Notes under the pieces: generated by a model
Told to the model about the DNA's origin: nothing
What the model saw: only the letters and a program-made list of their open reading frames with translations
Databases searched by the model: none
Shown here: positions 9,395 to 18,508 of the stretch, piece by piece
Position numbering within the stretch: position 1 is the first letter of the stretch
How the letters are laid out: each line of letters opens with the position of its first letter
Program-made: the position numbers and the translations under genes
Assembly: GCF_003096675.1 (NCBI RefSeq)
Contig: NZ_QEKW01000001.1
Location: 186,001 to 250,000 of the forward strand
Origin: Actinomycetospora cinnamomea
GTDB lineage: Bacteria > Actinomycetota > Actinomycetes > Mycobacteriales > Pseudonocardiaceae
Direction: 5' to 3'
Length of the DNA: 64,000 nucleotides

Positions 9395-10929
9395 GACGAG
9401 ACCTCCTGCAGGGCCGCCGAGCACCCGGCGGAGGGGACGCTCGCCGTGGCCTCGGGGGCGGGCGGGCCGAGGGCCGGCAGGCCGAGCCCGGTGGTGCGCG
9501 GGGTGGTCGGCCGCTGCCCGGCCTCGTGAGCGTCGCCGGCGCGCGTGCGGCGGTGGGACAGGACGGCACCGTCGGCGACCACGTGGTGCGGCGCGCCGTA
9601 CGTCGCGCGGACGGTGACGACGTCTCCGGGACGCACGGTTCCCTCGACCGCGGGCCCGACCGGGGTGAAGTGCACGAGGCGCCCGTCGCGGGCGCGCCCG
9701 CTCATGCGCCGCGTCGCGGTGTCCTTGCGCCCCTCGCCCGTCGAGACGATGAGCTCGAGCTCGCGGCCGACCTGCTCCCGGTTGAGCTCCAGGGAGATCC
9801 CCTCCTGGAGCGCGACGAGGCGGTCGTAGCGGTCCTGCACGACGGCCTTGGGCACCTGGTCGGGCAGCGTCGCCGCGGGCGTCCCCGGCCTCGGCGAGTA
9901 CTGGAAGGTGAAGGCCTGGCTGAAGCGCGAGGCCTCGACGACGCGCAGCGTCTCGGCGAAGTCCTCCTCGGTCTCGCCGGGGAAACCGACGATGATGTCG
10001 GTGGTCAGCGCCGCGTCGGGGAGGGCCCCGCGCACGTCGTCCACGATGTCGAGGTAGCGCCGCGCGCGGTAGGAGCGGCGCATCGCCCTGAGCACGCGGT
10101 CCGAGCCCGACTGCAGCGGCATGTGCAGCTGCGGGCAGACGTTCGGCGTCTCGGCCATGGCGGCGATGACGTCGGAGGTGAAGTCACGCGGGTGCGGGCT
10201 GGTGAACCGCACCCGCTCGAGGCCCTGGACGTGCCCGCAGGAGCGCAGCAGGTCGGCGAACGCGGTGCGCCCGCTGGCGCGGTCGTCGAACGAGACGCCG
10301 TAGGCGTTGACGTTCTGGCCCAGCAGCGTCACCTCGAGCACGCCCTCGGCGACCAGCGCCTCGACCTCCGCGAGGATCTCCCCGGGCCGCCGGTCGACCT
10401 CCTTGCCGCGCAGCGACGGCACGATGCAGAAGGAGCACGTGTTGTTGCAGCCCACCGAGATCGACACCCACCCCGAGTAGGAGGAGTCGCGGCGGGCCGG
10501 CAGGTGCGACGGGAAGGTCTCGAGCGCCTCGAGGATCTCGACCTGGGCCTCGCCGTTGTGGCGGGCGCGATCGAGCAGGGCCGGCAGGGACCCGGTGTTG
10601 TGGGTGCCGAAGACGACGTCGACCCACGGCGCCCTGCGCACCACCGTCTCGCGGTCCTTCTGCGCCAGGCAGCCCCCGACCGCGATCTGCATCCCCGGCC
10701 GGCGGGCCTTCTCCGGGGCGAGGCGTCCGAGCTGGCCGTAGAGCTTGTTGTCGGCGTTCTCGCGGACCGCGCAGGTGTTGAACACGACGAGATCGGCGCC
10801 GTCCGCGTCCGCGGTGTGCTCGTAGCCCGCCTCCTCGAGCACCCCGGCCAGGCGCTCGGAGTCGTGCACGTTCATCTGGCACCCGTGCGTGCGGATGTGG
10901 AAGCGGGGCGCTCCGTGTCCTGCGGTCAT
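9391..10929 (-). CDS. miaB: tRNA-2-methylthio-N6-dimethylallyladenosine synthase
   Basis: 512 residues. Radical-SAM methylthiotransferase acting on the i6A37 made by MiaA. The N-terminal UPF0004 domain supplies three cysteines ([25 protein letters not shown]) for the second cluster; the radical SAM motif is [18 protein letters not shown] and a C-terminal TRAM domain ([11 protein letters not shown] ... [15 protein letters not shown]) follow. A tail of about 50 low-complexity residues after TRAM extends it beyond the usual length. The ATG at 10929 is followed upstream by a 32-base gap to a divergent gene. Confidence 0.97.
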   Translation of the reverse strand: MTAGHGAPRFHIRTHGCQMNVHDSERLAGVLEEAGYEHTADADGADLVVFNTCAVRENADNKLYGQLGRLAPEKARRPGMQIAVGGCLAQKDRETVVRRAPWVDVVFGTHNTGSLPALLDRARHNGEAQVEILEALETFPSHLPARRDSSYSGWVSISVGCNNTCSFCIVPSLRGKEVDRRPGEILAEVEALVAEGVLEVTLLGQNVNAYGVSFDDRASGRTAFADLLRSCGHVQGLERVRFTSPHPRDFTSDVIAAMAETPNVCPQLHMPLQSGSDRVLRAMRRSYRARRYLDIVDDVRGALPDAALTTDIIVGFPGETEEDFAETLRVVEASRFSQAFTFQYSPRPGTPAATLPDQVPKAVVQDRYDRLVALQEGISLELNREQVGRELELIVSTGEGRKDTATRRMSGRARDGRLVHFTPVGPAVEGTVRPGDVVTVRATYGAPHHVVADGAVLSHRRTRAGDAHEAGQRPTTPRTTGLGLPALGPPAPEATASVPSAGCSAALQEVSS

Positions 10930-10961
10930 CGGGGTCCAGGGTAGGCGTCCGGGGTGCCACG

Positions 10962-11940
10962 ATGCCGCGTGTGGTGCTCTCCCGGCGCGCGGTGCTCGGC
11001 AGTGCCCTCAGCGGTGTCCTGACGCTGGCCGGCGCGGCGGCCGCGGGCTGCGCCGGACCGGCCGCCGGGGAGGCGCCCGTCGTGGTGGCCACCGGGGGCC
11101 GGCAGGGCGTCTACCGGCGCCTCGGCGAGGCGCTGGCGGCGCTGTGGGCCGCCGACCCCGGGGTGGCGACGGGGGTGCTGGGCAGCGAGGGCTCGGTGGA
11201 CAACGTCGGCATGCTCGTCTCCGGGCGCGCCCGGGTCGCGTTCTGCGCCGCCGACGTCGCGGTCGACGGGGCGGTCGACGGCGCGCGTCCCCGCCACCCG
11301 CTGCAGGCGCTGGCCCGTGTGCACGACGACGCGATCCACGTCGTGGTCCCCGCGGAGTCTCCGATCCGACGCCTCGCCGACCTCGCGGGCCGCCCGGGTA
11401 TCGGTCGGCGCCCGCAACTCCGGGGTGCTCGTCATCGCCCCGCGCCTGCTCGCCACCGTGGGCCTGACCGCCGAGCGCGACATGAGTGCGGTGATGCTGG
11501 GGCTCGGCGACTCGGTGGCCGCCCTCGAGCGCGACGAGATCGACGCCTTCTTCTGGTCCGGCGGCGTCCCGACCGCGGGCGTCGACCGGATCGCCGCCAC
11601 CCGCCCGGTGCGCCTGCTCGATCTCGGCGAGGAGACCGTGCGCCTGCGCACCCGCTACCCCGTCTACGACGTCACCACCGTCCCGGCCGGGACCTACGGG
11701 CTCGCCGACCCGGTGAGCACGGCCTCGGTGCGCAACGTCCTGCTGGTCACGGCGGACATGGCCCCGGCCCTGGCCGAGCCGCTGACCCGGGCCATGCTCG
11801 ATCGCCGCGCGATCCTCGCCCAGGCGGATCCGGCCGGACGCAGCATCGATGCCCGCAGCGCCATCGGCACGCAACCCGTTGCCCTGCACGCCGGAGCGCG
11901 GGCCGCCTTCCGCGCCGCGAAAGGGTTGGCAGGTCCGTGA
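10962..11940 (+). pseudogene. TAXI-type solute-binding lipoprotein, interrupted by a frameshift
   Basis: Start is ATG at 10962 (or GTG at 10971). The N-terminus has a twin-arginine pair ([12 protein letters not shown]) and a lipobox ending AAGC, so export as a Tat-type lipoprotein is likely. The binding-protein sequence VVVATGGRQGVYRRLGEAL ... HDDAIHVVVPAESPIRRLADLAGRP is in one frame; it continues as VSVGARNSGVLVIAPRLLA ... VTTVPAGTYGLADPVS in the next frame to the TGA at 11940. The shift lies in the run CCCGGG at 11393-11398 and equals one extra base. Without it the protein would be about 326 residues, the family length. No TRAP permease genes are present. Either a recent pseudogene or a sequencing error at a GC run; otherwise the gene looks well conserved. 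Confidence 0.75.
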
Positions 11941-12013
11941 ATGCTGACATGCTCGTGACGATCTGTGTGGCGCCCTTGATCCTGGGGTGTGAAACGTGCG
12001 TCACTCTGCGGTC

Positions 12014-13669
12014 ATGTCCGATCTCGTCGCGTCCGTACCCACACCGGACGTCCTCGCATCCGCCGAGGGGGCCTCGTCCGGCGTCCTCGCCAGCATCGAG
12101 GACGCCATCGACGCCGTGTTCACGCCGATCTCCGACGGCCTGTCCGCCTTCGTCTTCGCCGAGGTCCCGCTCGGCGGCGACGCCTCCTTCCCCTGGATCG
12201 TGGCCTGGCTGATCGTCGCCGCGATCATCTTCACGATCTACTTCGCGGCCCCCCAGTTCCGGAACTTCCGGCTCGCCATCAAGATCGCCCGCGGGCGGTA
12301 CACCGGCGACGACGAGCCCGGCGAGATCCCGCACTTCCAGGCGCTGACCTCGGCCGTCTCCGGCACGGTCGGGCTGGGCAACATCGCCGGCGTCGGCGTG
12401 GCCATGACCATCGGCGGCGCCGGGGCCACGTTCTGGATGATCATGGCCGGCCTGCTCGGCATGTGCACGAAGTTCGTCGAGTGCACGCTCGGCGTCCGCT
12501 ATCGGGAGTACCACGCGGACGGCACGGTCTCCGGTGGCCCGATGCACTACCTGCGCAAGGGCCTGGCCGAGCGCATGCCCACGACCTTCGGACGCAACCT
12601 GGGCAAGGTCCTGGCCGTGCTCGCCGCGATCTTCATCCTGTTCTTCGGCGTGGCCGGCGGGAACATGTTCCAGGCCAACCAGACCTTCGCCCAGCTCACG
12701 GACGTCACCGGCGGCGAGACCGGCTTCCTGGGCGGGGACGGTGCCGCGCTGATCTTCGGGATCGTGCTCGCCGTGGTCGTCGGCTGGATCATCTTCGGTG
12801 GTGCGCGGTCGGTCGGGCGGGTCACCAGCCGCCTCGTGCCGGCCATGGCGATCATCTACGTCGCGGCGTGCCTCACCGTGATCATCGTGAACGCCCCGCT
12901 CATCCCGCAGGCGATCCAGGCGATCTTCGTGGGCGCCTTCACCAGTGCCGGGGTCGTCGGCGGTGCCATCGGCGCCCTGATCGTCGGCTTCCAGCGCGCC
13001 GCGTTCTCCAACGAGGCAGGCCTGGGCTCCGCGCCGATCGCGCACTCCGCGGTGAAGACCCGCAAGCCGGTGACCGAGGGCTACGTCGCGCTCCTCGAGC
13101 CCTTCATCGACACCGTCGTGATCTGCACCATGACCGCGCTGACGATCATCGTCGCGAACACGCCGTACTGGCGCGAGGCCCAGATCGCCTACGCCACCCA
13201 GGACGCCGACCCGGCCGGCGTCACCGTCACGTCCTCCGCGTTCGAGACCGTGCTGCCCTGGTTCCCGTACGTCCTCGCGCTGGCGGTCGCCCTCTTCGCG
13301 ATCTCCACCATGATCACGTGGGGCTACTACGGGCTGAAGGCCTGGGGCTACCTCTTCGGCCGCAGCCCGCTCTCGGAGCGCACCTACTACGGCGTCTACT
13401 GCTTCTTCATCGTCGTCGGGTCGGTGCTCACCCTCGGTGCGGTCCTCGACTTCGCCGACTCGGTGCTCTTCCTGCTGGCCCTGGTCAACATCATCGGTCT
13501 GTACATCCTCGCCCCGGTGGTCAAGGAGGAGGTCAAGGCCTTCCGGGACGCGCGCCGCAGCGGCGAGCTCGTCGAGATGAGCCCGGCGGACCGCCGGGCG
13601 CTGGCCGCGCGCACGGGGGGCGGCGCGGACGCCGGTTCCGCCGGCTCCGCCACGGCGCCTTCCGAGTAG
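12014..13669 (+). CDS. Alanine/glycine:cation symporter (AGCS family)
   Basis: 551 residues. Sodium-coupled uptake of alanine, glycine or related small amino acids across the plasma membrane. Family hallmarks are clear: GEIPHFQALTSAVSGTVGLGNIAGVGVAM, GGPMHYLRKGL, FQRAAFSNEAGLGSAPIAH and PFIDTVVICTMTALTII, with about ten membrane segments. The ATG at 12014 is preferred over a GTG six codons upstream because the conserved sequence begins there; no strong ribosome site is seen. It lies downstream of the TAXI protein on the same strand, and both are divergent from miaB. The C-terminal tail is Ala/Gly-rich. Its stop overlaps a 13-bp tandem repeat. Confidence 0.93.
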   Translation: MSDLVASVPTPDVLASAEGASSGVLASIEDAIDAVFTPISDGLSAFVFAEVPLGGDASFPWIVAWLIVAAIIFTIYFAAPQFRNFRLAIKIARGRYTGDDEPGEIPHFQALTSAVSGTVGLGNIAGVGVAMTIGGAGATFWMIMAGLLGMCTKFVECTLGVRYREYHADGTVSGGPMHYLRKGLAERMPTTFGRNLGKVLAVLAAIFILFFGVAGGNMFQANQTFAQLTDVTGGETGFLGGDGAALIFGIVLAVVVGWIIFGGARSVGRVTSRLVPAMAIIYVAACLTVIIVNAPLIPQAIQAIFVGAFTSAGVVGGAIGALIVGFQRAAFSNEAGLGSAPIAHSAVKTRKPVTEGYVALLEPFIDTVVICTMTALTIIVANTPYWREAQIAYATQDADPAGVTVTSSAFETVLPWFPYVLALAVALFAISTMITWGYYGLKAWGYLFGRSPLSERTYYGVYCFFIVVGSVLTLGAVLDFADSVLFLLALVNIIGLYILAPVVKEEVKAFRDARRSGELVEMSPADRRALAARTGGGADAGSAGSATAPSE

Positions 13670-13730
13670 GACCGGCGAGCAGGACCGGCGAGCAGGACCG
13701 ACGAGCAGGACCGACGAGCAGGACCGACGG
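13668..13730. repeat. 13-bp tandem repeat, about 4.8 copies
   Basis: Unit AGGACCGGCGAGC, repeated at 13668, 13681, 13694, 13707 and partially 13720; the third copy onward reads AGGACCGACGAGC. It begins inside the TAG stop of the symporter gene and ends just before the terminator hairpin. Looks like slipped-strand expansion; copy number may vary between strains. Confidence 0.85.
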
Positions 13731-13735
13731 CCGTG

Positions 13736-13768
13736 CCCTCCCGGGCGGCGCTCAGCCGCCCGGGAGGG
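13736..13768. terminator. Strong bidirectional terminator hairpin
   Basis: A perfect 14-bp GC stem (CCCTCCCGGGCGGC and its complement) with a 5-base loop GCTCA at 13750-13754. It sits between the convergent symporter and gluK genes; the loop and first stem bases contain the gluK stop codon. No T tract, as usual for actinobacterial intrinsic terminators. Confidence 0.75.
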
Positions 13769-15182
13769 GCTCGGCGGGCGGGCGCGCCGCGGCCGGCCCC
13801 GGGAAGCGCAGCACCACCCGCAGTCCGCCGTCGTCGGGGAGCTCGAGGGCGAGCTCGCCGCCGCCGCGTTCGGTGCCGCGCGCGGCGATGGCGAGGCCGA
13901 GACCGCTCCCCGTGTCGCTCGCCGTCGTGGCCCCGCGCCAGAACCGGTCGGTCGCCCGGGCGAGCTCGTCCGGGGCGAGGCCGGGGCCGTGGTCGCGCAC
14001 CGCGATCTCCACCCGCCCGTCGACGCGCGCGGTGGTCATCACGACCTCGCCGCCCGGCGGCGAGTACTTGAGGGCGTTGTCGAGGACCGCGTCGAGCACC
14101 GTCGCGAGCAGCAGCGGATCGGAGCTGATGACCAGGCCGCCGGGCCCCCGCCGCGCGAGCGCCAGCCCGTCGTGCTCGGCGAGCACCCGCCAGGCCTCCA
14201 GCCGGTCGGCGAGCACGGGGTCGACGCGCACCGGTACGGGGTGGACGGGCCGGCCCTCGGCGCGCGCGAGGTCGAGCAACGCGTCGAGCACCCCGGCGAG
14301 CCGGTCGGTCTCCTCCAGCGCGGCCCCGTGCTCCTCGCGCAGGTCGTCGTCCACGCGGGCGTCGGGCGCGGCGAGCGCCGCCCCGACGTTCTGCAGCCGC
14401 AACCGCAGCGCGGTCAACGGGTTGCGCAGCTGGTGCCCGGCGTCGGCGACGAACGCGCGTTGCGACTCCAGCGCGTGCGTCACGCCGGCGGCCATCTGGT
14501 CGAAGTGCCGGCTGAGGCGCCGCAGCTCCGGGGGCCCGCGGCCGTCACCCACCGGCCGTGGCGCCCGGCCGGCGCGCACCGCGGCGGCGACCTGCGCGGT
14601 GCCCTCGTCGAGGCTCTCGACCGGCGCGAGGATCCAGCGCACCACCGGCACCGCGAGCGCCGCGGCGCCGCCGAGCGCCACGAGGCCCGCTCCGGCCAGC
14701 GCGGCCCACGCCCGCAGCGTCTCCGCGCGGGCTGGCGCGGTCGGTGAGACGGTGACCGCGGCGCCGCGGACCTCGCCGCCGACCAGGACGGGCTCGGCCA
14801 GCAGCAGCGGGTCCGCGTCCCACGGCCACACCGTGGCCGGCGTCTCCGAGCGCTGCCCCGCGAGCGCGAGCTCCACCCGGCGGACCGACGCCCCGGGCAC
14901 CTCCGGGCGCGAGGCGGCCAGCACCCGGCCGTCGCGGTCGAGCACCACCGCGGCGATCCCGTAGAGCTCGTCGTAGCGCCCGAGTTCGGCGGCGAGCGCG
15001 CCCGGGTCGTCGTCGCTGACCGCCCGCTGCGCCAGCGCCGCGAAGCGCGTGGTGTCGCCGAGCCGGTCGGCGAACAGGCGCGACGTCGCCGCCGAGGCCG
15101 ACGCCGCCGCCAGCGGCAGCCCGAGCCCCAGCAGGAGCAGCCCGGTCAGCACCGAGAACACGACGAGCAGCCGGGCGCGCAC
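13752..15182 (-). CDS. gluK: Sensor histidine kinase, GluK-like
   Basis: 476 residues. One membrane helix near the N-terminus (LLVVFSVLTGLLLLGLGLPLAAA), a periplasmic region (VVLDRDGRVLAASRPEVPG), a second helix around residues 150-175, a HAMP-like linker, then the H-box HQLRNPLTALRLRLQ near residue 250, N-box DNALKYSPPGG, G1 DHGPGL and G2 GSGLGLAIA. Its GTG start is 3 bases after the response-regulator stop, so the pair is one operon. Divergent orientation relative to gluABCD matches the GluR-GluK system of Streptomyces coelicolor, which responds to extracellular glutamate; assignment as GluK rests on that context. Confidence 0.88.
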   Translation of the reverse strand: MRARLLVVFSVLTGLLLLGLGLPLAAASASAATSRLFADRLGDTTRFAALAQRAVSDDDPGALAAELGRYDELYGIAAVVLDRDGRVLAASRPEVPGASVRRVELALAGQRSETPATVWPWDADPLLLAEPVLVGGEVRGAAVTVSPTAPARAETLRAWAALAGAGLVALGGAAALAVPVVRWILAPVESLDEGTAQVAAAVRAGRAPRPVGDGRGPPELRRLSRHFDQMAAGVTHALESQRAFVADAGHQLRNPLTALRLRLQNVGAALAAPDARVDDDLREEHGAALEETDRLAGVLDALLDLARAEGRPVHPVPVRVDPVLADRLEAWRVLAEHDGLALARRGPGGLVISSDPLLLATVLDAVLDNALKYSPPGGEVVMTTARVDGRVEIAVRDHGPGLAPDELARATDRFWRGATTASDTGSGLGLAIAARGTERGGGELALELPDDGGLRVVLRFPGPAAARPPAEPLPGG

Positions 15183-15185
15183 CGC

Positions 15186-15863
15186 TCACGTCCCCGTGCC
15201 GGCCGCCAGCCGGTAACCGACCCCGCGCACCGTCGCCACCATGCCGGGCCGACCGAGCTTGGTGCGCAGGGTGGCGACGTGCACGTCGAGCGTGCGATCG
15301 GCGCCGGGCCACCGCTGGCCCCACACCTCGGCCACGAGCCGGTCGCGGGTGCACACCGCCCCGTCCGCGTCGGCGAGCAGGGCGAGGACGGCGAACTCCT
15401 TGCGCGAGAGCGGCACCGCGGCACCGTCGACGGTGAGCACGTGGCGGGCGCGGTCCAGCACGACGCCCCCGCCGAGCTCGACGACGCCGTCGGCGGGCGT
15501 CGGGGCCACGGTCCCCCGGCGCCGGCGCACGGCGTGGATGCGGGCGACGAGCTCGCCGATGTCGTAGGGCTTGACGAGGTAGTCGTCGGCGCCGTGGTGC
15601 AGCCCGGCGATGCGCTCGTCCACCCGGCCCCGGGCGCTGACCACGATGACCGGGACGTCGCCCACCTCGCGGATGCGCCGACACACCTCGAGGCCGTCGA
15701 CGTCGGGCAGGCCGAGGTCGAGCAGCACGACGTCGACCCCGGCGAGCCGGGGCAGCACGGCGAGGCCGTGGGCGACGCGCTCGACCTGGATCTCGTGCCG
15801 CGCGAGGGCGGCGTGCAGGGCCGCGGCGACGCGGTCGTCGTCCTCCACCACGAGCACCCGCAC
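15186..15863 (-). CDS. gluR: OmpR-family response regulator, GluR-like
   Basis: 225 residues. Receiver domain: acidic pair EDDD near residue 8, phosphoacceptor Asp in VVLLDLGLP near residue 51, SARG and the Lys of VKPYD. C-terminal winged helix with RKEFAVLALLADADGAVCTRDRLVAEVWG and RTLDVHVATLRTKLG, the OmpR/PhoB type. The GTG at 15863 follows GGAGGG with 6 bases spacing. Reads away from gluABCD across a 147-base divergent region where it presumably binds. No clear direct repeat was identified there. Confidence 0.9.
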   Translation of the reverse strand: MRVLVVEDDDRVAAALHAALARHEIQVERVAHGLAVLPRLAGVDVVLLDLGLPDVDGLEVCRRIREVGDVPVIVVSARGRVDERIAGLHHGADDYLVKPYDIGELVARIHAVRRRRGTVAPTPADGVVELGGGVVLDRARHVLTVDGAAVPLSRKEFAVLALLADADGAVCTRDRLVAEVWGQRWPGADRTLDVHVATLRTKLGRPGMVATVRGVGYRLAAGTGT

Positions 15864-16010
15864 CCCTGACCCTCCTCCCGCCGGTGTCGGCCGCGTTGCG
15901 GAGCCGGGCGGCAACCCTAAGTCTTCCTCAAGAGCGTGGACGCCCAGCTCAGCGCACTGGCACCTTCCGCGGCACCGGACGGTGTCCGACGGAGCGGAGG
16001 GCCGGCGCAG

Positions 16011-16775
<765 letters not shown>

Positions 16776-16793
16776 TTCTCGGAAGGAGCCGTC

Positions 16794-17690
16794 ATGAGAC
16801 GCCTCGTCTCGCTCCGGTCCCTCGGCGTGCTCCTCGCGGTGCTCGCGATGGCGTTCGGCGCCGCGTGCGGCCGCGAGGGCAGCCCTGGCGCGCAGCCGGT
16901 CGCCGGTGTGCCGGTCGCCCAGAACGTCCAGGTGCCAGGCTCGCCGACGTTCGCCGCGATGCAGCAGCGGGGACGCGTGATCCTCGGGGTCAAGAACGAC
17001 CAGCCGGGCCTGGGCCTGCAGGACCCGACCTCCGGTCAGTACACCGGGTTCGACGTCGAGATCGGCCGCATGGTCGCCGCCGGCCTGGGCTTCGCACCCG
17101 AGCAGATCGAGTACCGCGTCGTGCCGTCGGCGGCACGGGAGGACGCGATCTCGCGAGGCGACGTCGACATGTACGTCGGGACGTACACGATCAACGACAG
17201 CCGCAAGCAGCGCGTCGGCTTCGCCGGCCCGTACTTCGTCGCCGGCCAGGACCTCCTCGTCCGTGCCGACGACCAGTCGATCACCGGGCCGCAGACGCTG
17301 CAGGGCAAGCGGGTGTGCTCGGCCACCGGCTCCACGCCGATCCAGCGGGTGCGCGAGCAGAACCTGACCCAGAACGTGGTCGAGTTCCAGAACTACTCGC
17401 AGTGCGTCGACGCCCTGCGTTCCGGCCAGGTCGACGCCGTGACCACGGACAACGCCATCCTCGCCGGGTACGCCGCCCAGACCCCCGGCGAGCTGCGCGT
17501 CGTCGGGCAGGTGTTCTCCGAGGAGCCGTACGGCGTGGGCCTGCCCCGCGACGACGTCGCCCTGCGGAACAAGGTCAACGACATCCTCCAGACCGCCATC
17601 GACGACGGCACGTGGCAGCGGCTCTACGACCAGACGCTCGGCCAGTCCGGCACCCCGGCCCCCACGCCCCCGACCATCGAGCGCTACTAG
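16794..17690 (+). CDS. gluB: Glutamate ABC transporter solute-binding lipoprotein
   Basis: 298 residues. Signal peptide LGVLLAVLAMAFGAACG with lipobox FGAAC places it as a lipoprotein outside the membrane. The type-3 binding fold is clear: RGRVILGVKNDQPGLGLQDP, TGFDVEIGRMVAAGLGF, REDAISRGDVDMYVGTYTIN, RKQRVGFAGPYF and the second lobe. It captures glutamate or a related amino acid and delivers it to GluCD. ATG follows GGAAGGAG. Followed by a 20-bp-arm palindrome before gluC. Confidence 0.94.
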   Translation: MRRLVSLRSLGVLLAVLAMAFGAACGREGSPGAQPVAGVPVAQNVQVPGSPTFAAMQQRGRVILGVKNDQPGLGLQDPTSGQYTGFDVEIGRMVAAGLGFAPEQIEYRVVPSAAREDAISRGDVDMYVGTYTINDSRKQRVGFAGPYFVAGQDLLVRADDQSITGPQTLQGKRVCSATGSTPIQRVREQNLTQNVVEFQNYSQCVDALRSGQVDAVTTDNAILAGYAAQTPGELRVVGQVFSEEPYGVGLPRDDVALRNKVNDILQTAIDDGTWQRLYDQTLGQSGTPAPTPPTIERY

Positions 17691-17710
17691 GGGCGTTTGC
17701 GCTGCGCGCT

Positions 17711-17752
17711 CGTGAGTGCTTGTCCGTGCCCTGGCACGGACAAGCACTCACG
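17711..17752. repeat. 42-base palindrome (20-bp perfect arms) between gluB and gluC
   Basis: Left arm CGTGAGTGCTTGTCCGTGCC, centre CT, right arm its exact complement. It lies 20 bases after the gluB stop and 24 before the gluC start, inside the operon. As RNA it would form a very stable hairpin that could protect the gluAB part of the message or reduce readthrough into gluCD, giving excess binding protein over permease. A 2-base centre cannot form a real loop, so a few central pairs would open. No second copy was seen in the window. Confidence 0.9.
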
Positions 17753-17776
17753 GGGCCGACGAAGGAGGCCAACCGC

Positions 17777-18421
17777 ATGGACGTCCTGCTCGACAACCTG
17801 AACCAGTTCCTGACCCGATTCGGCGGGACGATCGGGCTCTTCGTGCTCTCCGCGATCGCCTCGCTGGTGCTGGGCGTCCTGCTCGCCGCCCTGCGGGTCA
17901 GTCCCGTGCCGGCGATGCGGGCGGTCGGCACCGGCTACGTGACGCTGCTGCGGAACACCCCGTTGACCCTGGTCCTGTTCTTCTTCGCGCTCGGGTTCCC
18001 GCGCATCTTCTTCGACCTCCCGTTCTTCGTCCTCGCCGTCATCGGGCTCTCGCTCTACACCGCGGCGTTCGTGTGCGAGACCGTCCGGGGCGGGATCAGC
18101 ACCGTGCCCGAGGGTCAGGCCGAGGCGGCGCGCGCGCTCGGCCTCGCCTTCCTGCCGACGCTGACCCTCGTGGTCCTGCCCCAGGCGGTCCGCACCGTGG
18201 TCCCCCCGCTCACCAGCGTCCAGATCGCGCTGCTGAAGAACACCACGGTCGCGGCCGGGTTCTCCGTGTTCGAGGCCGGCGGCTTCTACCGCGCCGTCAA
18301 CGAGCAGGGCGGCTCCACCCTCGTCGCGCTGCTGTGGGTGGCGCTCGGGTTCGTCATCCTCGTCGTCCCCCTGACGGTGCTGCAGCGCCGGCTCGAGAAG
18401 CGCTGGAGCGTGGCCCGGTGA
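17777..18421 (+). CDS. gluC: Glutamate ABC transporter permease GluC
   Basis: 214 residues. Five or so membrane helices and the EAA loop VPEGQAEAARALGLAFLPTLTLVVLPQAVRTVVPPL, which contacts the ATPase. The family motif TLLRNTPLTLVLFFFALG is present. ATG at 17777 follows GAAGGAGG with 8 bases. The stop overlaps a GTG start by four bases (GTGA), but that GTG begins a 10-codon mini-ORF, not gluD. Confidence 0.94.
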   Translation: MDVLLDNLNQFLTRFGGTIGLFVLSAIASLVLGVLLAALRVSPVPAMRAVGTGYVTLLRNTPLTLVLFFFALGFPRIFFDLPFFVLAVIGLSLYTAAFVCETVRGGISTVPEGQAEAARALGLAFLPTLTLVVLPQAVRTVVPPLTSVQIALLKNTTVAAGFSVFEAGGFYRAVNEQGGSTLVALLWVALGFVILVVPLTVLQRRLEKRWSVAR

Positions 18422-18508
18422 GCCTGCGAACGAGGGAGTCGACACCGTGAGCCTGCGAACGAGGGAGTCGGCACCGTGAGCCTGCGAACGAAGGAGTCGA
18501 CACCGTGA
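18418..18508 (+). repeat. Three tandem 29-bp units forming chained 10-codon mini-ORFs
   Basis: Units start at 18418, 18447 and 18476. Each begins GTGAGCCTGCGAACGA and contains a Shine-Dalgarno (AGGGAG, AGGGAG, AAGGAG) 8 bases before the next GTG. In frame, each reads MSLRTRESTP, MSLRTRESAP and MSLRTKESTP and then TGA, the TGA overlapping the next GTG by four bases. The reading frames are 18418-18450, 18447-18479 and 18476-18508; gluC overlaps the first and gluD the last in the same way. Whether the peptides are made or matter is unknown. Confidence 0.9.

Noticed and set aside
11941-12013. Glycine riboswitch before the AGCS symporter
   Set aside because: The leader is only about 70 bases and I could not recognise the conserved core; a covariance-model search would be needed.
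18418-18508. The 29-bp units as a short CRISPR array
   Set aside because: Units are directly adjacent without spacers, only three, and there are no cas genes.
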